Origin: Acetobacterium wieringae
GTDB taxonomy: Bacteria > Bacillota > Clostridia > Eubacteriales > Eubacteriaceae
Reading direction: 5' to 3'
NCBI RefSeq assembly: GCF_026646375.1
Contig: NZ_JAIPPU010000016.1
Span: 52,911 to 116,910 of the forward strand
Length of the DNA: 64,000 nucleotides
Part shown: positions 56,085 through 63,466 of the stretch, in pieces
Layout of the letters: every line of letters starts with the position of its first letter
Numbering within the stretch: position 1 is the stretch's first letter
Made by a program: the position numbers and the translations under genes
Notes under the pieces: model-generated
What the model was told of the DNA's origin: nothing
What the model saw: the letters and a program-made list of their open reading frames with translations, nothing else
Databases searched by the model: none

Positions 56085-57559
56085 ACAACAGTGACAATAT
56101 TTTCGATATCAATTGAATCATCGAAAATATCAATTCTTTTAACGTAAGCCTGGATGATCTTTTGCTGATCTTCTGGGCTTCGTTCTTTTATATCCGCATC
56201 TTTCATAAAAAAATCATACATCTCTTGTTCTGAGTATGTTATCGACTGTGATCGTCTTTTAATTTGGCTGATATTACTTTCTATATTTGACTTCTGAACT
56301 TCCAAAACGTCAAGTTTATTTTTCATTGATTCGTGGAACATTCCATTTGATATTGCTTCGACAATATTATTAATTTTCCCGTTAATTTGGTTTAGCTCTA
56401 TTTTCAAACTCTTTACGTCTTCATCGACTGATTTTAATTGCATTTGAGAATAATACAAAAGTTTTTCAATAAGATTTTCCATTGCTTCTGGCTTAAAAAT
56501 ATCTTCTACTAATTGCTCAATCACTAAATTTTCCAAGTATTCCTTATTAATGCCTTTCATATCACACGTTCTTTTGTTTTTTCGTGTAGAACATTCATAT
56601 GTCGTATAAAGGCTGCGGTTGCGACCAGCGTATCTTCTTTTGCCAGTCATTTTGCCACCACAATTTCCGCAATATACTAATCCACTTAATAAATAAACTT
56701 CTTTTGCCAGGAATCTCCCTGGGCCGTGTCTGTTTTCAATCATTTTACTTTGAACCTTTTCAAACATTTCTTTTTCAATCAATTTTGGCATACCTCCAGG
56801 TATACGAATGATTTCTGTTTCATCTTTAATACTGTGACCGTTTCTTTTGCCATTGGTTTTTCTTTCAGTGCGATTAAAAATATAGGTACCGGTATATTTT
56901 TCGTTCTTTAAGAGATCGTGAATACTGTTTTTTCCAAAAGTGTTTCCACGTTTTGTACGATAACCAAGTCTGTTCAGCTCATCTATGATTTTAGAGTAGC
57001 CGTCGCCGGCAGCGTACATACCAAAGATGAGCTGAACGGCTTTTGCTTCAAATGTATTAATTGAAAAAGTTTTGTCTGGGTTGACATCATAACCAAGTGG
57101 GGGAATGCCACCGGTGTGGCGACACTGAAGCGCTGTTTCTTTCATTCCTTTCATTACCTCTCTTGAAAGGTTTTTTGAAAAGTATTCACTCATTCCTTCA
57201 AGGACAGACTCTAAAATGATTGACTCCGGACTATCATCTAGCTGCTCCAGGACGGAAACAACTCTTACTCCATTTGTTTTCAGTAACTTTTTATAAAAGG
57301 CACTGTCATAGCGATTTCTTGAGAATCGATCTAACTTATGTACTAACACCAGGTCAAAAAGTCTCATTTCCGAATCTTTCATCATTTTTAAAAAGTTAGG
57401 TCGATTGTCTGATGTTGCGGATCGGGCTTCATCAATATAAATACTGACTACTGTTATTTCGCTCTTAGTGGCGTATTCATTGATCGCTCTTACTTGCGCA
57501 TCAATTGATTCGTCTCTTTGATTATCACTGCTATAACGGGCATATATGGCTGCTTTCAT
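55976..57559 (-). CDS. Large serine recombinase integrated at ssrA
   Basis: This 527-residue site-specific recombinase has a resolvase catalytic domain (1-150) with YARYSSDNQRDES, where Ser10 is the nucleophile, LVHKLDRFSRNRYDSAF and EGMSEYFSKNLSREVMKGM; a recombinase domain (about 160-270), a zinc ribbon CGNCGGKMTGKRR...CSTRKNKRTC, and a coiled coil (370-450). The last ~37 residues from VVGGGEGSRTPVRK are encoded antisense to the 3' end of the tmRNA gene, so the tail comes from the attachment site. AGGAG ribosome site before ATG 57559. It is the integrase of the element to the right. Confidence 0.9.
   Translation of the reverse strand: MKAAIYARYSSDNQRDESIDAQVRAINEYATKSEITVVSIYIDEARSATSDNRPNFLKMMKDSEMRLFDLVLVHKLDRFSRNRYDSAFYKKLLKTNGVRVVSVLEQLDDSPESIILESVLEGMSEYFSKNLSREVMKGMKETALQCRHTGGIPPLGYDVNPDKTFSINTFEAKAVQLIFGMYAAGDGYSKIIDELNRLGYRTKRGNTFGKNSIHDLLKNEKYTGTYIFNRTERKTNGKRNGHSIKDETEIIRIPGGMPKLIEKEMFEKVQSKMIENRHGPGRFLAKEVYLLSGLVYCGNCGGKMTGKRRYAGRNRSLYTTYECSTRKNKRTCDMKGINKEYLENLVIEQLVEDIFKPEAMENLIEKLLYYSQMQLKSVDEDVKSLKIELNQINGKINNIVEAISNGMFHESMKNKLDVLEVQKSNIESNISQIKRRSQSITYSEQEMYDFFMKDADIKERSPEDQQKIIQAYVKRIDIFDDSIDIENIVTVVGGGEGSRTPVRKSIHRSFSECSHCLFSHSSPSPMT
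56061..56084. other. Probable left attachment site in the tmRNA 3' end
   Basis: The T-loop to CCA segment of ssrA (56061-56084) is read through by the recombinase gene on the other strand, which places the crossover here. Integration restored an intact tmRNA end. The exact core and right partner site could not be fixed. Confidence 0.55.
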
Positions 57560-57586
57560 ATTAGATCTCCTGATTTTAATTTTTAG

Positions 57587-57660
57587 TTGTGGTTGAGGGT
57601 ATCAATAAGCTATAATTGATTTTGCCGGTTTTCGATTACCGGACTCCTTAATGAAAGGAG
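57587..57660 (+). promoter_or_regulatory. Promoter and RBS-sequestering leader of small peptide gene A
   Basis: TTGTGG (57587), 18 bases, TATAAT (57611-57616). The leader has a hairpin CCGGT/ACCGG (57625-57642), then CTCCTT (57644-57649) facing AAGGAG (57655-57660), so the ribosome site can be hidden in a stem. The same two-hairpin plan recurs before gene B. Confidence 0.65.
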
Positions 57661-57668
57661 GAAATGCC

Positions 57669-57776
57669 ATGCACCAAAATGACGACAAGTCGTCTAAGGG
57701 CACAGCGAGATTTTTAACCGATCTTGTCTAATTAGCAACTGCTATTGTGTCCTTGGTGAAAGCCTTTTGGTTTTAA
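57669..57776 (+). pseudogene. Small hydrophobic toxin-like peptide gene A, interrupted by in-frame TAA
   Basis: From ATG 57669 the frame codes 20 residues ending FLTDLV, then TAA (57729-57731), then continues LATAIVSLVKAFWF to a second TAA at 57774. Read through the first stop, the peptide aligns without gaps to gene B's hydrophobic part (MITSVI-R-LIVAIMSLIRILF), with the TAA at the position of Arg. One change from AAA (Lys) would explain it. Leader and terminator are preserved. Either the toxin is inactivated or the short form is used. Confidence 0.55.
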
Positions 57777-57783
57777 CCAAAAG

Positions 57784-57813
57784 AAAACCCCCGGACTGCC
57801 ATCCGGGGGTTTT
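57784..57813 (+). terminator. Terminator of small gene A (bidirectional)
   Basis: AAAACCCCCGGA (57784-57795), 6-base loop, TCCGGGGGTTTT (57802-57813). The A and T flanks let it act in both directions, including for an antisense RNA. Confidence 0.9.
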
Positions 57814-57860
57814 CAATTTCTCGATTTTTTTTGGAATCCATGCACCATAGATCTAGCTAT

Positions 57861-57888
57861 ATTATAGCACAAATTTTTAGTTGTGCAA
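57861..57888 (-). promoter_or_regulatory. Antisense promoter facing small gene A
   Basis: On the minus strand TTGCAC (57888-57883), 16 bases, TATAAT (57866-57861). Transcription would run left from about 57854 over the terminator and 3' half of gene A. No protein gene is placed to use it, so an antisense RNA is the simplest reading. Confidence 0.6.
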
Positions 57889-57992
57889 TCTAATACAGAT
57901 TTATTTAAGTCGAGAATGAAAGGCCGAATGGCAGTATATTTGATTTAGTAGCCATTGCAAATAGATTGCTTTTTTATTATTCCGAAATGGTG

Positions 57993-58040
57993 TATAATCT
58001 AAAAGCTGGGTTTACAGTCCCAGACTCCTTAAGAAAGGAG
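57993..58040 (+). promoter_or_regulatory. Promoter -10 and RBS-sequestering leader of small peptide gene B
   Basis: TATAAT at 57993-57998; the -35 is weak. Leader hairpin CTGGG/CCCAG (58006-58023), then CTCCTT (58025-58030) opposite AAGGAG (58035-58040), four bases apart. The plan and the ACTCCTTA...GAAAGGAGG text are shared with gene A. Confidence 0.65.
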
Positions 58041-58049
58041 GGCTACTTT

Positions 58050-58139
58050 ATGCTTGACAGAAAAACCAGCATCGACATGATCACCTCAGTTATTCGTTTA
58101 ATTGTTGCGATTATGTCCCTCATTAGGATCTTGTTCTAA
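58050..58139 (+). CDS. 29-residue hydrophobic peptide, candidate type I toxin
   Basis: ATG 58050 with AAGGAGG nine bases upstream encodes 29 residues: a charged start MLDRKTSID, then a membrane-length hydrophobic run MITSVIRLIVAIMSLIRILF. This matches the form of type I toxins (Fst, TxpA, BsrG and holin-like toxins), which insert in the inner membrane. The ribosome site can pair with an upstream CTCCTT, a strong terminator follows three bases after the stop, and a convergent antisense promoter lies just beyond. It has a degenerate sister copy 380 bases upstream. No family could be assigned by eye. Confidence 0.65.
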   Translation: MLDRKTSIDMITSVIRLIVAIMSLIRILF

Positions 58140-58141
58140 TG

Positions 58142-58177
58142 AAAAAACCCCACCAGTTGCACCTGGTGGGGTTTTTT
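58142..58177 (+). terminator. Terminator of small gene B (bidirectional)
   Basis: AAAAAA-CCCCACCAG (to 58156), 6-base loop, CTGGTGGGG-TTTTTT: a perfect 9-bp GC-rich stem with A and T runs. Confidence 0.93.
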
Positions 58178-58219
58178 GCTTTACAGTTTTTACTACTTTA
58201 TGCCTTTTCGACTAAGTAT

Positions 58220-58248
58220 ATTATAACAGATATACTTAAATCTTTCAA
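58220..58248 (-). promoter_or_regulatory. Antisense promoter facing small gene B
   Basis: On the minus strand TTGAAA (58248-58243), 17 bases, TATAAT (58225-58220). It would fire an RNA from about 58213 leftward through the shared terminator into gene B. It could also read on from the helicase gene, but that gene ends upstream of it. Confidence 0.6.
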
Positions 58249-58320
58249 TGAATAAAATTCGAGTAAAAACACTTAACCAGGTGCGACGAATCGTAAATAT
58301 TTAGTTATTGAAAAAGATAT

Positions 58321-61300
58321 TTATTGCGATAGTAAATAATACGCCTGTCTAAAATTTGGTATTTTCTTCCACAAACAACTATCCCCAACAATAATTACGT
58401 GATATTTTGCTCTGGTCAATGCTACATTAAGAATATTTGGTCTTTTTCCAGCCCAATGAGCAGCTCCAGCACCTTTATCTTCATCACAACCTAACAAAAT
58501 AATAACCTCATTTGTTTCTTTTCCCTGAAACGTGTGTATTGTTCCACATGATTTTTCAATCCACCTCTTAAATATTTTTCTATCAATACCAGGTAAATAC
58601 TTTGGCAGTTCTTCCTGCAACATTTTTGTCATCTGTCGCCTAACGCTGGTAAACGGAGTTATAATATATAGACTTGGATCTTCGCCTTGATCTTCAAATG
58701 CTTTCACAATAAGCTTTAATACAACGCTCCCTTGTTCATAAACAAAATGATCTTTATTTCCGTTCTCAGCACCTTTAACATCAAGCCAGTGAGATTTTTT
58801 TAATGATAAGATTACGCCATTTGGTTCGGATGTTCTACGAAACATTCTGTTATTATAAGCAATTTGATTTGAAATCGAGAACATGGGATCTAAACACCGG
58901 CGATGAACAACTAAAGGACAACCTACCCAAATCGTATCATTAAGAAATTCACGGCTTCCTCCATACTGATTGATGTTGTCGGCGAGTTGTTGAACAGATA
59001 ATTCAGAAGAACGGTATTCTGCATCGATATTGTATTCATCAGCAAAGCGAGTTTTCAACTCTCTTGGTATAGTAACAACAGGTTCAATCTGCATCGGATC
59101 TCCAACTATTATTGCTTTTCTAGTGCGCCATAGCGCGCCTAGTGCAGAATAGGGAGTAGCTTGCCCGGCTTCATCGATTATCAAGGTGCCCAACTCATTC
59201 TTATTAACATGGCGCATAAAACTAGATATAGATGCAAATGTAGTAGATAAAACTGGCACAATCACAAGAAGTGTATTTAATAATTCAGAATATGATAGTG
59301 ATTTATTCTTCTCTGAAAGTTCATTACTCCAGGTATTATTTAGACAGGTTAAGTTTTGCCTGACACAACTCGAATTAAGGACAAAGGCTTTTTGAAGCAT
59401 TAAAGCATAAAAAAATAATTCCTCACGAAGCTTGTCATAGTGCTCGTTCGTCCATGGTGATATGAGTTGAGACTTTTCATTTTTTTGAATATCTTTCCAA
59501 AAATCGCTGCCAGTAAATGTAGTTCCAAATTCTTTTCTTATTTGATCCTCGATATGTTTATTTTGAGTTATAATTGCTTCAATGGTAGCTTTATCAGCTT
59601 CAAGCTTATTTAAGGTGTCCGAGTTTGATGAGAATTCAGCAGTTAAATAATCGACCTGATTGGTAAGTTCAACATATTCTTTCCGGATCGATGTGATCTC
59701 AGCAGTATACATTAACTGCTCAGCAGCTTTGGCTTTGGCATACTTTTTAGAAATTATTCTTTTCAGAAAACTTATATTTTGATTCTTAGAGATGAGTTCC
59801 ATTTCTTTAATTTTTGATTGCAGATTATTGCATTCAGTAACTGATTCGTTTAATTGTGCGAGTACGTTTCTTAAATAGGAATCACGTTTTTCGATTTGAG
59901 CGGAACATTGAACAAGATAATCCTTTAAGGTTGCATTAGATCCTAACTTTTGCTGACATAATTGTGTCATTTCATTACATCTATCCAAATGTTGCTGAAG
60001 TTCATTTAAATACTTACGATAAGAAATAACTTCGTTTAGCTTTTTATTAAACTGAGCTGTTGCGGATTTCCAGTCAGGAACATTCGTTTCAAACATGCTT
60101 GTAATTGATAGTCTATTTTTTTGAAACCAAAATGCATTTTTAAAGGCATTAATATTTGTTTTCTTTCCTAAACGAGCAGAAACAAGTCCCCAAGACTTTT
60201 GCGATGGGCCTGACAAGGTATTTGCAATTTGTGAAAAATACAAGTCAGATTCATCACTTGGGTTGAATAAATTTGTGTGAGATTCGCATACGCTATCTAA
60301 GAGTGGTAGTTCTTTAGATATGTTTTCAACTGCGGCATTATTACTCGAGGCAACAACAATCCCATAGGGTTTAATCTTGTCGTCCATCCGAAAAAAACAT
60401 TTGCAATAATGGTTGTCCGGGGATTCAAAATTCACTCGATGAAAAGCATCATTAGGGTGCTCGTATTTACTGAGTAAACAAGCTCTTTGAACGATATTCG
60501 AAGCTATTACTTCTTTAAGTAGTGTTGTTTTGCCGGTGCCGGGAGGTCCATTGACAGAAAACATTGGGCTCTCATGATCAGAAACAGCTATATTAATTGC
60601 TAACTGCTGCATTAAACTAGGACTGTGTTTAGAAGGCCATTTTCCTAACGGATACTTATCAGGGTTGAGCCATTTTTTCATTTCGGGAACATCTTTATCA
60701 ATACTTACGCGTGGTTTATTTACTTTGAGTCCGAGTATGTAATTTAAGAGCGGATCGCTTTTTTTGACTTGGGCTGAGATCATTCTGATATCGGAAGCAT
60801 AAAAACTTGTGGCGACTTCTTTGTTTTCATCATCACCGTTATTTTTCTTGGTATTATTTATTTCTTTGACTATTATTTGAAAAGTGTCATTTTCAATTTT
60901 CAAACCAAGATCTTTCATGAGTTTAGTGAAAAAATCATTTAGATCCTTAAAGTCTAATGGTCGCTTTGATCCTTCTAAATAAGCGTTAATCTTCTTATTC
61001 AAAGCCTCAAGTTCTTCTTCATTTAAGCGGCTACGTATATTTGATGATTTTACTATTTTTGATACTGACCAAACAAACGGCAATAGACAAAAAGTACTTG
61101 GGGTAAAAAACCCTTCATCATTAACACGAATAGTACATACATATGTTGGAGTTTTATCGTTTTCAATGGATTCATCTTTATTCTTTGTTGCAATGTTCAT
61201 AGCGTTTATTAAACTTTGAACTTCAATCCGACCCAAATAGATAGTATATCCACTGGGTAATTTACTTGCCTGGTTTTGGGAGTTAGGATTACTTTCCTGC

Positions 61301-61416
61301 CATGGTAATAATTGAGTGGATTGCGTAATTAAACATTTACTATCATTGGGGTATGCAGCAGGCGAAAAGAATTCAATTGAATGCCAATAACTAAGTAAGT
61401 TTTGAATTTTATCCAT
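58321..61416 (-). CDS. UPF1-like superfamily 1 helicase with coiled-coil insert
   Basis: This 1031-residue SF1B helicase has an N-terminal unknown region (1-250), Walker A NGPPGTGKTTLLKEV (289-303), a long charged coiled coil (about 460-640) inside the motor, motif II LIIDEAGQATPYSALGAL, motif III VGDPMQIEPVV, motif IV YIITPFTSVRRQM, motif V HTFQGKETNEVIILLG and motif VI VALTRAKYHVIIVGD. No nuclease domain is seen. AAGGGGAA site before the ATG. Such AAA_11/AAA_12 proteins occur in phage-defence islands as well as RNA metabolism. It lies 32 bases after a repressor gene and may share its promoter. Role unknown. Confidence 0.85.
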   Translation of the reverse strand: MDKIQNLLSYWHSIEFFSPAAYPNDSKCLITQSTQLLPWQESNPNSQNQASKLPSGYTIYLGRIEVQSLINAMNIATKNKDESIENDKTPTYVCTIRVNDEGFFTPSTFCLLPFVWSVSKIVKSSNIRSRLNEEELEALNKKINAYLEGSKRPLDFKDLNDFFTKLMKDLGLKIENDTFQIIVKEINNTKKNNGDDENKEVATSFYASDIRMISAQVKKSDPLLNYILGLKVNKPRVSIDKDVPEMKKWLNPDKYPLGKWPSKHSPSLMQQLAINIAVSDHESPMFSVNGPPGTGKTTLLKEVIASNIVQRACLLSKYEHPNDAFHRVNFESPDNHYCKCFFRMDDKIKPYGIVVASSNNAAVENISKELPLLDSVCESHTNLFNPSDESDLYFSQIANTLSGPSQKSWGLVSARLGKKTNINAFKNAFWFQKNRLSITSMFETNVPDWKSATAQFNKKLNEVISYRKYLNELQQHLDRCNEMTQLCQQKLGSNATLKDYLVQCSAQIEKRDSYLRNVLAQLNESVTECNNLQSKIKEMELISKNQNISFLKRIISKKYAKAKAAEQLMYTAEITSIRKEYVELTNQVDYLTAEFSSNSDTLNKLEADKATIEAIITQNKHIEDQIRKEFGTTFTGSDFWKDIQKNEKSQLISPWTNEHYDKLREELFFYALMLQKAFVLNSSCVRQNLTCLNNTWSNELSEKNKSLSYSELLNTLLVIVPVLSTTFASISSFMRHVNKNELGTLIIDEAGQATPYSALGALWRTRKAIIVGDPMQIEPVVTIPRELKTRFADEYNIDAEYRSSELSVQQLADNINQYGGSREFLNDTIWVGCPLVVHRRCLDPMFSISNQIAYNNRMFRRTSEPNGVILSLKKSHWLDVKGAENGNKDHFVYEQGSVVLKLIVKAFEDQGEDPSLYIITPFTSVRRQMTKMLQEELPKYLPGIDRKIFKRWIEKSCGTIHTFQGKETNEVIILLGCDEDKGAGAAHWAGKRPNILNVALTRAKYHVIIVGDSCLWKKIPNFRQAYYLLSQ

Positions 61417-61448
61417 ATTATTCCCCTTGTTTATGTTTGAATTTTACT

Positions 61449-61874
61449 CTAGCCAACGTTTTTCTTTGAGGGAGTAGATTGGACAACCTTTCCCAATTCT
61501 TCAGTGCTGGATTCAACTTCTACAAGACAATCGACATAACCTTTAAATTGATTAATTGCTTTTTCCTGGTAAGTTTCCGTTTTTAATCTACTAAATATTT
61601 TTAATAGATTTTTTTCATTATTTGATGGGGCGCTTTGAAAAAATGAGTTTTTTATGTCATTCAATGACCGCTTTTCATCATTGCAACCTAAAATATAATC
61701 AGTAGTAACTTCGAATAATTTAGATAAATAAATAATATCTTCACTATTTGGGTCCCTATTACCAGTTTCCCACATAGCAATCTTGCTTTGTGATGCGCTT
61801 ATTAATTTGGATAGTTCCTTTTGAGTTAAGCCTTTTTCTTCACGCAATTCTTTTAAACGATTTTTAAAACTCAA
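61449..61874 (-). CDS. XRE-family repressor (CI-like)
   Basis: From TTG 61874, preceded by AGGTGA, it has 141 residues; the TTG at 61889 would overlap that site. The N-terminal helix-turn-helix (FKNRLKELREEKGLTQKELSKLISASQSKIAMWETGNRDPNSEDI) is typical of phage repressors, then LFEVTTDYILG; the C-terminal part is helical with no peptidase motif. It is divergent from a Cro-sized gene with repeated operators between them, so it is probably the maintenance repressor of the element and may be co-transcribed with the helicase. Confidence 0.82.
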   Translation of the reverse strand: MSFKNRLKELREEKGLTQKELSKLISASQSKIAMWETGNRDPNSEDIIYLSKLFEVTTDYILGCNDEKRSLNDIKNSFFQSAPSNNEKNLLKIFSRLKTETYQEKAINQFKGYVDCLVEVESSTEELGKVVQSTPSKKNVG

Positions 61875-61938
61875 ATTCTCACCTCGCAATAATCAATTAA
61901 ACACATTATATAACAGGTTAAAAATTAATATGAGCAAT

Positions 61939-62019
61939 ATCACTATTTGCACTAAAAATGACAAAAACACTTGACAATAGTACAAATAGTGATAAAATAT
62001 ATTTAATCACATATAGTGC
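61939..62019. promoter_or_regulatory. Divergent control region with three related operators
   Basis: O1 ATCACTATTTGCACTA (61939-61954); O2 TAGTACAAATAGTGAT (61978-61993), the reverse complement of O1 with one change; O3 ATCACATATAGTGC (62006-62019). A fourth, ATCACTATATGTA, lies at 62228-62240 after the Cro-like gene. The rightward promoter TTGACA (61971-61976), 16 bases, TAAAAT (61993-61998) contains O2 in its spacer, so binding would block it. Confidence 0.72.
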
Positions 62020-62037
62020 TTAAGGGGAGCTGAATAA

Positions 62038-62226
62038 TTGAAAGAATTAATTAATCTGCGAAAGAAACTAAATTATACACAGAAAGAAATGGCTGATTAT
62101 TTAGGTATTTCCGTTTCATATTATGCAAAAATCGAAAACAATTCAAAACTACCAAGCTATAACTTCATAAATATCATCAAAAAGAAATTTCCGGAATGCG
62201 ATACTAATATTTTTTTTAAAGAATAA
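62038..62226 (+). CDS. Small XRE-family regulator (Cro-like)
   Basis: This 62-residue protein is a lone helix-turn-helix: MKELINLRKKLNYTQKEMADYLGISVSYYAKIENNSKLPSYNFINIIKKKFP. Start is TTG 62038 with GGGGAG eight bases upstream. The size and divergent place opposite a larger XRE repressor match Cro or an excision/lysogeny switch. It starts a rightward cluster with three small unknown genes. Confidence 0.78.
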   Translation: MKELINLRKKLNYTQKEMADYLGISVSYYAKIENNSKLPSYNFINIIKKKFPECDTNIFFKE

Positions 62227-62274
62227 AATCACTATATGTAATATTTGCGAATTTTAATTAAAAGGAGGAAACTT

Positions 62275-62505
62275 ATGAGCCTTAATAATGCATTTGAGAT
62301 AAGCAATAAAGAATTCAATACGGTTGCTGCGATCGGCAAAACTACTATAAACCGACATACTGGCAAAGTAATTGAAAAGAAAATCGTCAGAGATGTTGAC
62401 ATGACATTAGAAGACCTTGCGCTACCATTATTAATGATTTCGAAAAACGAAGTTCTTAAAGATATCTCCGAAAAAATGATGCAACGAATGTTTGATAGGG
62501 GATGA
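62275..62505 (+). CDS. Small unknown protein of the integrated element
   Basis: ATG 62275, with AAGGAGG seven bases before it, encodes 76 residues: a start MSLNNAFEISNKEFNTVAAIGK, a basic middle RHTGKVIEKKIVRDV and a helical end with LPLLMISKNEVLKDISEKMMQRMF. No signal peptide or membrane segment. It follows the Cro-like gene by 48 bases, with an extra operator copy between. Family not recognised. Confidence 0.65.
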   Translation: MSLNNAFEISNKEFNTVAAIGKTTINRHTGKVIEKKIVRDVDMTLEDLALPLLMISKNEVLKDISEKMMQRMFDRG

Positions 62506-62553
62506 ATAGATCCGGCTCAGACAGACCTACCTATTTTAATTTAGAGGGGAAAT

Positions 62554-63018
62554 GTGATTGATATGAACGAAGGATATGCATTATTTATTAAAGAACAAAA
62601 CGAAGATCTGAAAACAGAATGCGTAAGAGAAGATTTGAAGCTTTCACTAACTAACAAGCAATATTCAAATTTAAAACTGAAAGCCTATCAAGCGGGCTTT
62701 AAAAACCCGGGAGATTTTATTCAGTCATTTATTGGCGATCTGACTGGGTGGGCTTCAAACGGCAGTGACGAACGTGATCTGGCGGGTCAATGGTATGAAC
62801 GGGCACATGGAATGAGTGATTTCTATTATTACTTCCGACATTTTCTTTTCAATTATGACTATAACTTAGTGATGATATCTGAGCTTCTAGTAGACGAGGA
62901 CTATTTCGAGGGAGTTTATGAGGAGTATGCCGAGCAAGCCTGGGGGAAAGACGTTCAAAGTCGGGAAGAATGTTTGGAGTTATTGAAAGAAATTGCTGAA
63001 GCAGATATTGAATTATAA
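62554..63018 (+). CDS. Unknown acidic protein of the integrated element
   Basis: GTG 62554 (GAGGGGAA site) or ATG 62563 gives 151-154 residues, rich in Asp, Glu and Tyr. Visible segments are LTNKQYSNLKLKAYQAGFKNPGDFIQSFIGDLTGW, then GSDERDLAGQWYERAHGMSDFYYYFRHFLFNYDYN, and an acidic tail. The net negative charge resembles DNA-mimic or anti-restriction proteins, but there is no diagnostic motif. It is probably co-transcribed with its neighbours. Family not recognised. Confidence 0.65.
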   Translation: MIDMNEGYALFIKEQNEDLKTECVREDLKLSLTNKQYSNLKLKAYQAGFKNPGDFIQSFIGDLTGWASNGSDERDLAGQWYERAHGMSDFYYYFRHFLFNYDYNLVMISELLVDEDYFEGVYEEYAEQAWGKDVQSREECLELLKEIAEADIEL

Positions 63019-63033
63019 AAGCGAGGTTACACG

Positions 63034-63390
63034 ATGAGATTGAATTATTATCGATTTCCAGAAGGAATTGATGCCAGAACGAGATTTTTAAGCGGAGCTG
63101 ATTTTATTAAGGGCCAATGTAGGATTCATACTAAAAAACCTGATGGCATCTGCCCGGATTATGTTCCTGGCGATCAAGGCCGAAGATGCAAGGACTGTGA
63201 TAACTTTTGCATTTTAGAAGCTGGGGAAACAGTTTATGGAACAACAGTTAAGAACGTAAAACAGCTTCTAAGAACTTTTGGAGGGAGTGGGTGGACCGAA
63301 CACTGCGATCGGAGCGGTGGAGTGTTCGAAGTGACAAAAATAACATTAAGTGGCAACAACTCATCCCACCATTATAATCGCCACTTATAA
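63034..63390 (+). CDS. Unknown Cys/His-containing small protein
   Basis: This 118-residue protein begins 15 bases after the previous stop with a GCGAGG site. It has a cysteine cluster CRIHTKKPDGICPDYVPGDQGRR then CKDCDNFC, which looks like a metal-binding knuckle, and a C-terminal part with EHCDRSGGVFEVTK and a His-rich end. No signal peptide. It is the last gene of the rightward cluster. Family not recognised. Confidence 0.65.
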   Translation: MRLNYYRFPEGIDARTRFLSGADFIKGQCRIHTKKPDGICPDYVPGDQGRRCKDCDNFCILEAGETVYGTTVKNVKQLLRTFGGSGWTEHCDRSGGVFEVTKITLSGNNSSHHYNRHL

Positions 63391-63420
63391 AAAAAAAGAC
63401 CTTTTCAAATGAAAAGATCT
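63391..63420 (-). terminator. Leftward terminator after the Cys-rich gene
   Basis: On the minus strand AGATCTTTTC, 4-base loop, GAAAAGGTCT followed by TTTTTTT (from 63397-63391). On the plus strand no T-run follows, so it ends a leftward transcript that starts further right. Confidence 0.7.
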
Positions 63421-63466
63421 AATCCATCTACATAAACCGACACAATGCTGCGCTCCACTTTTTTAT

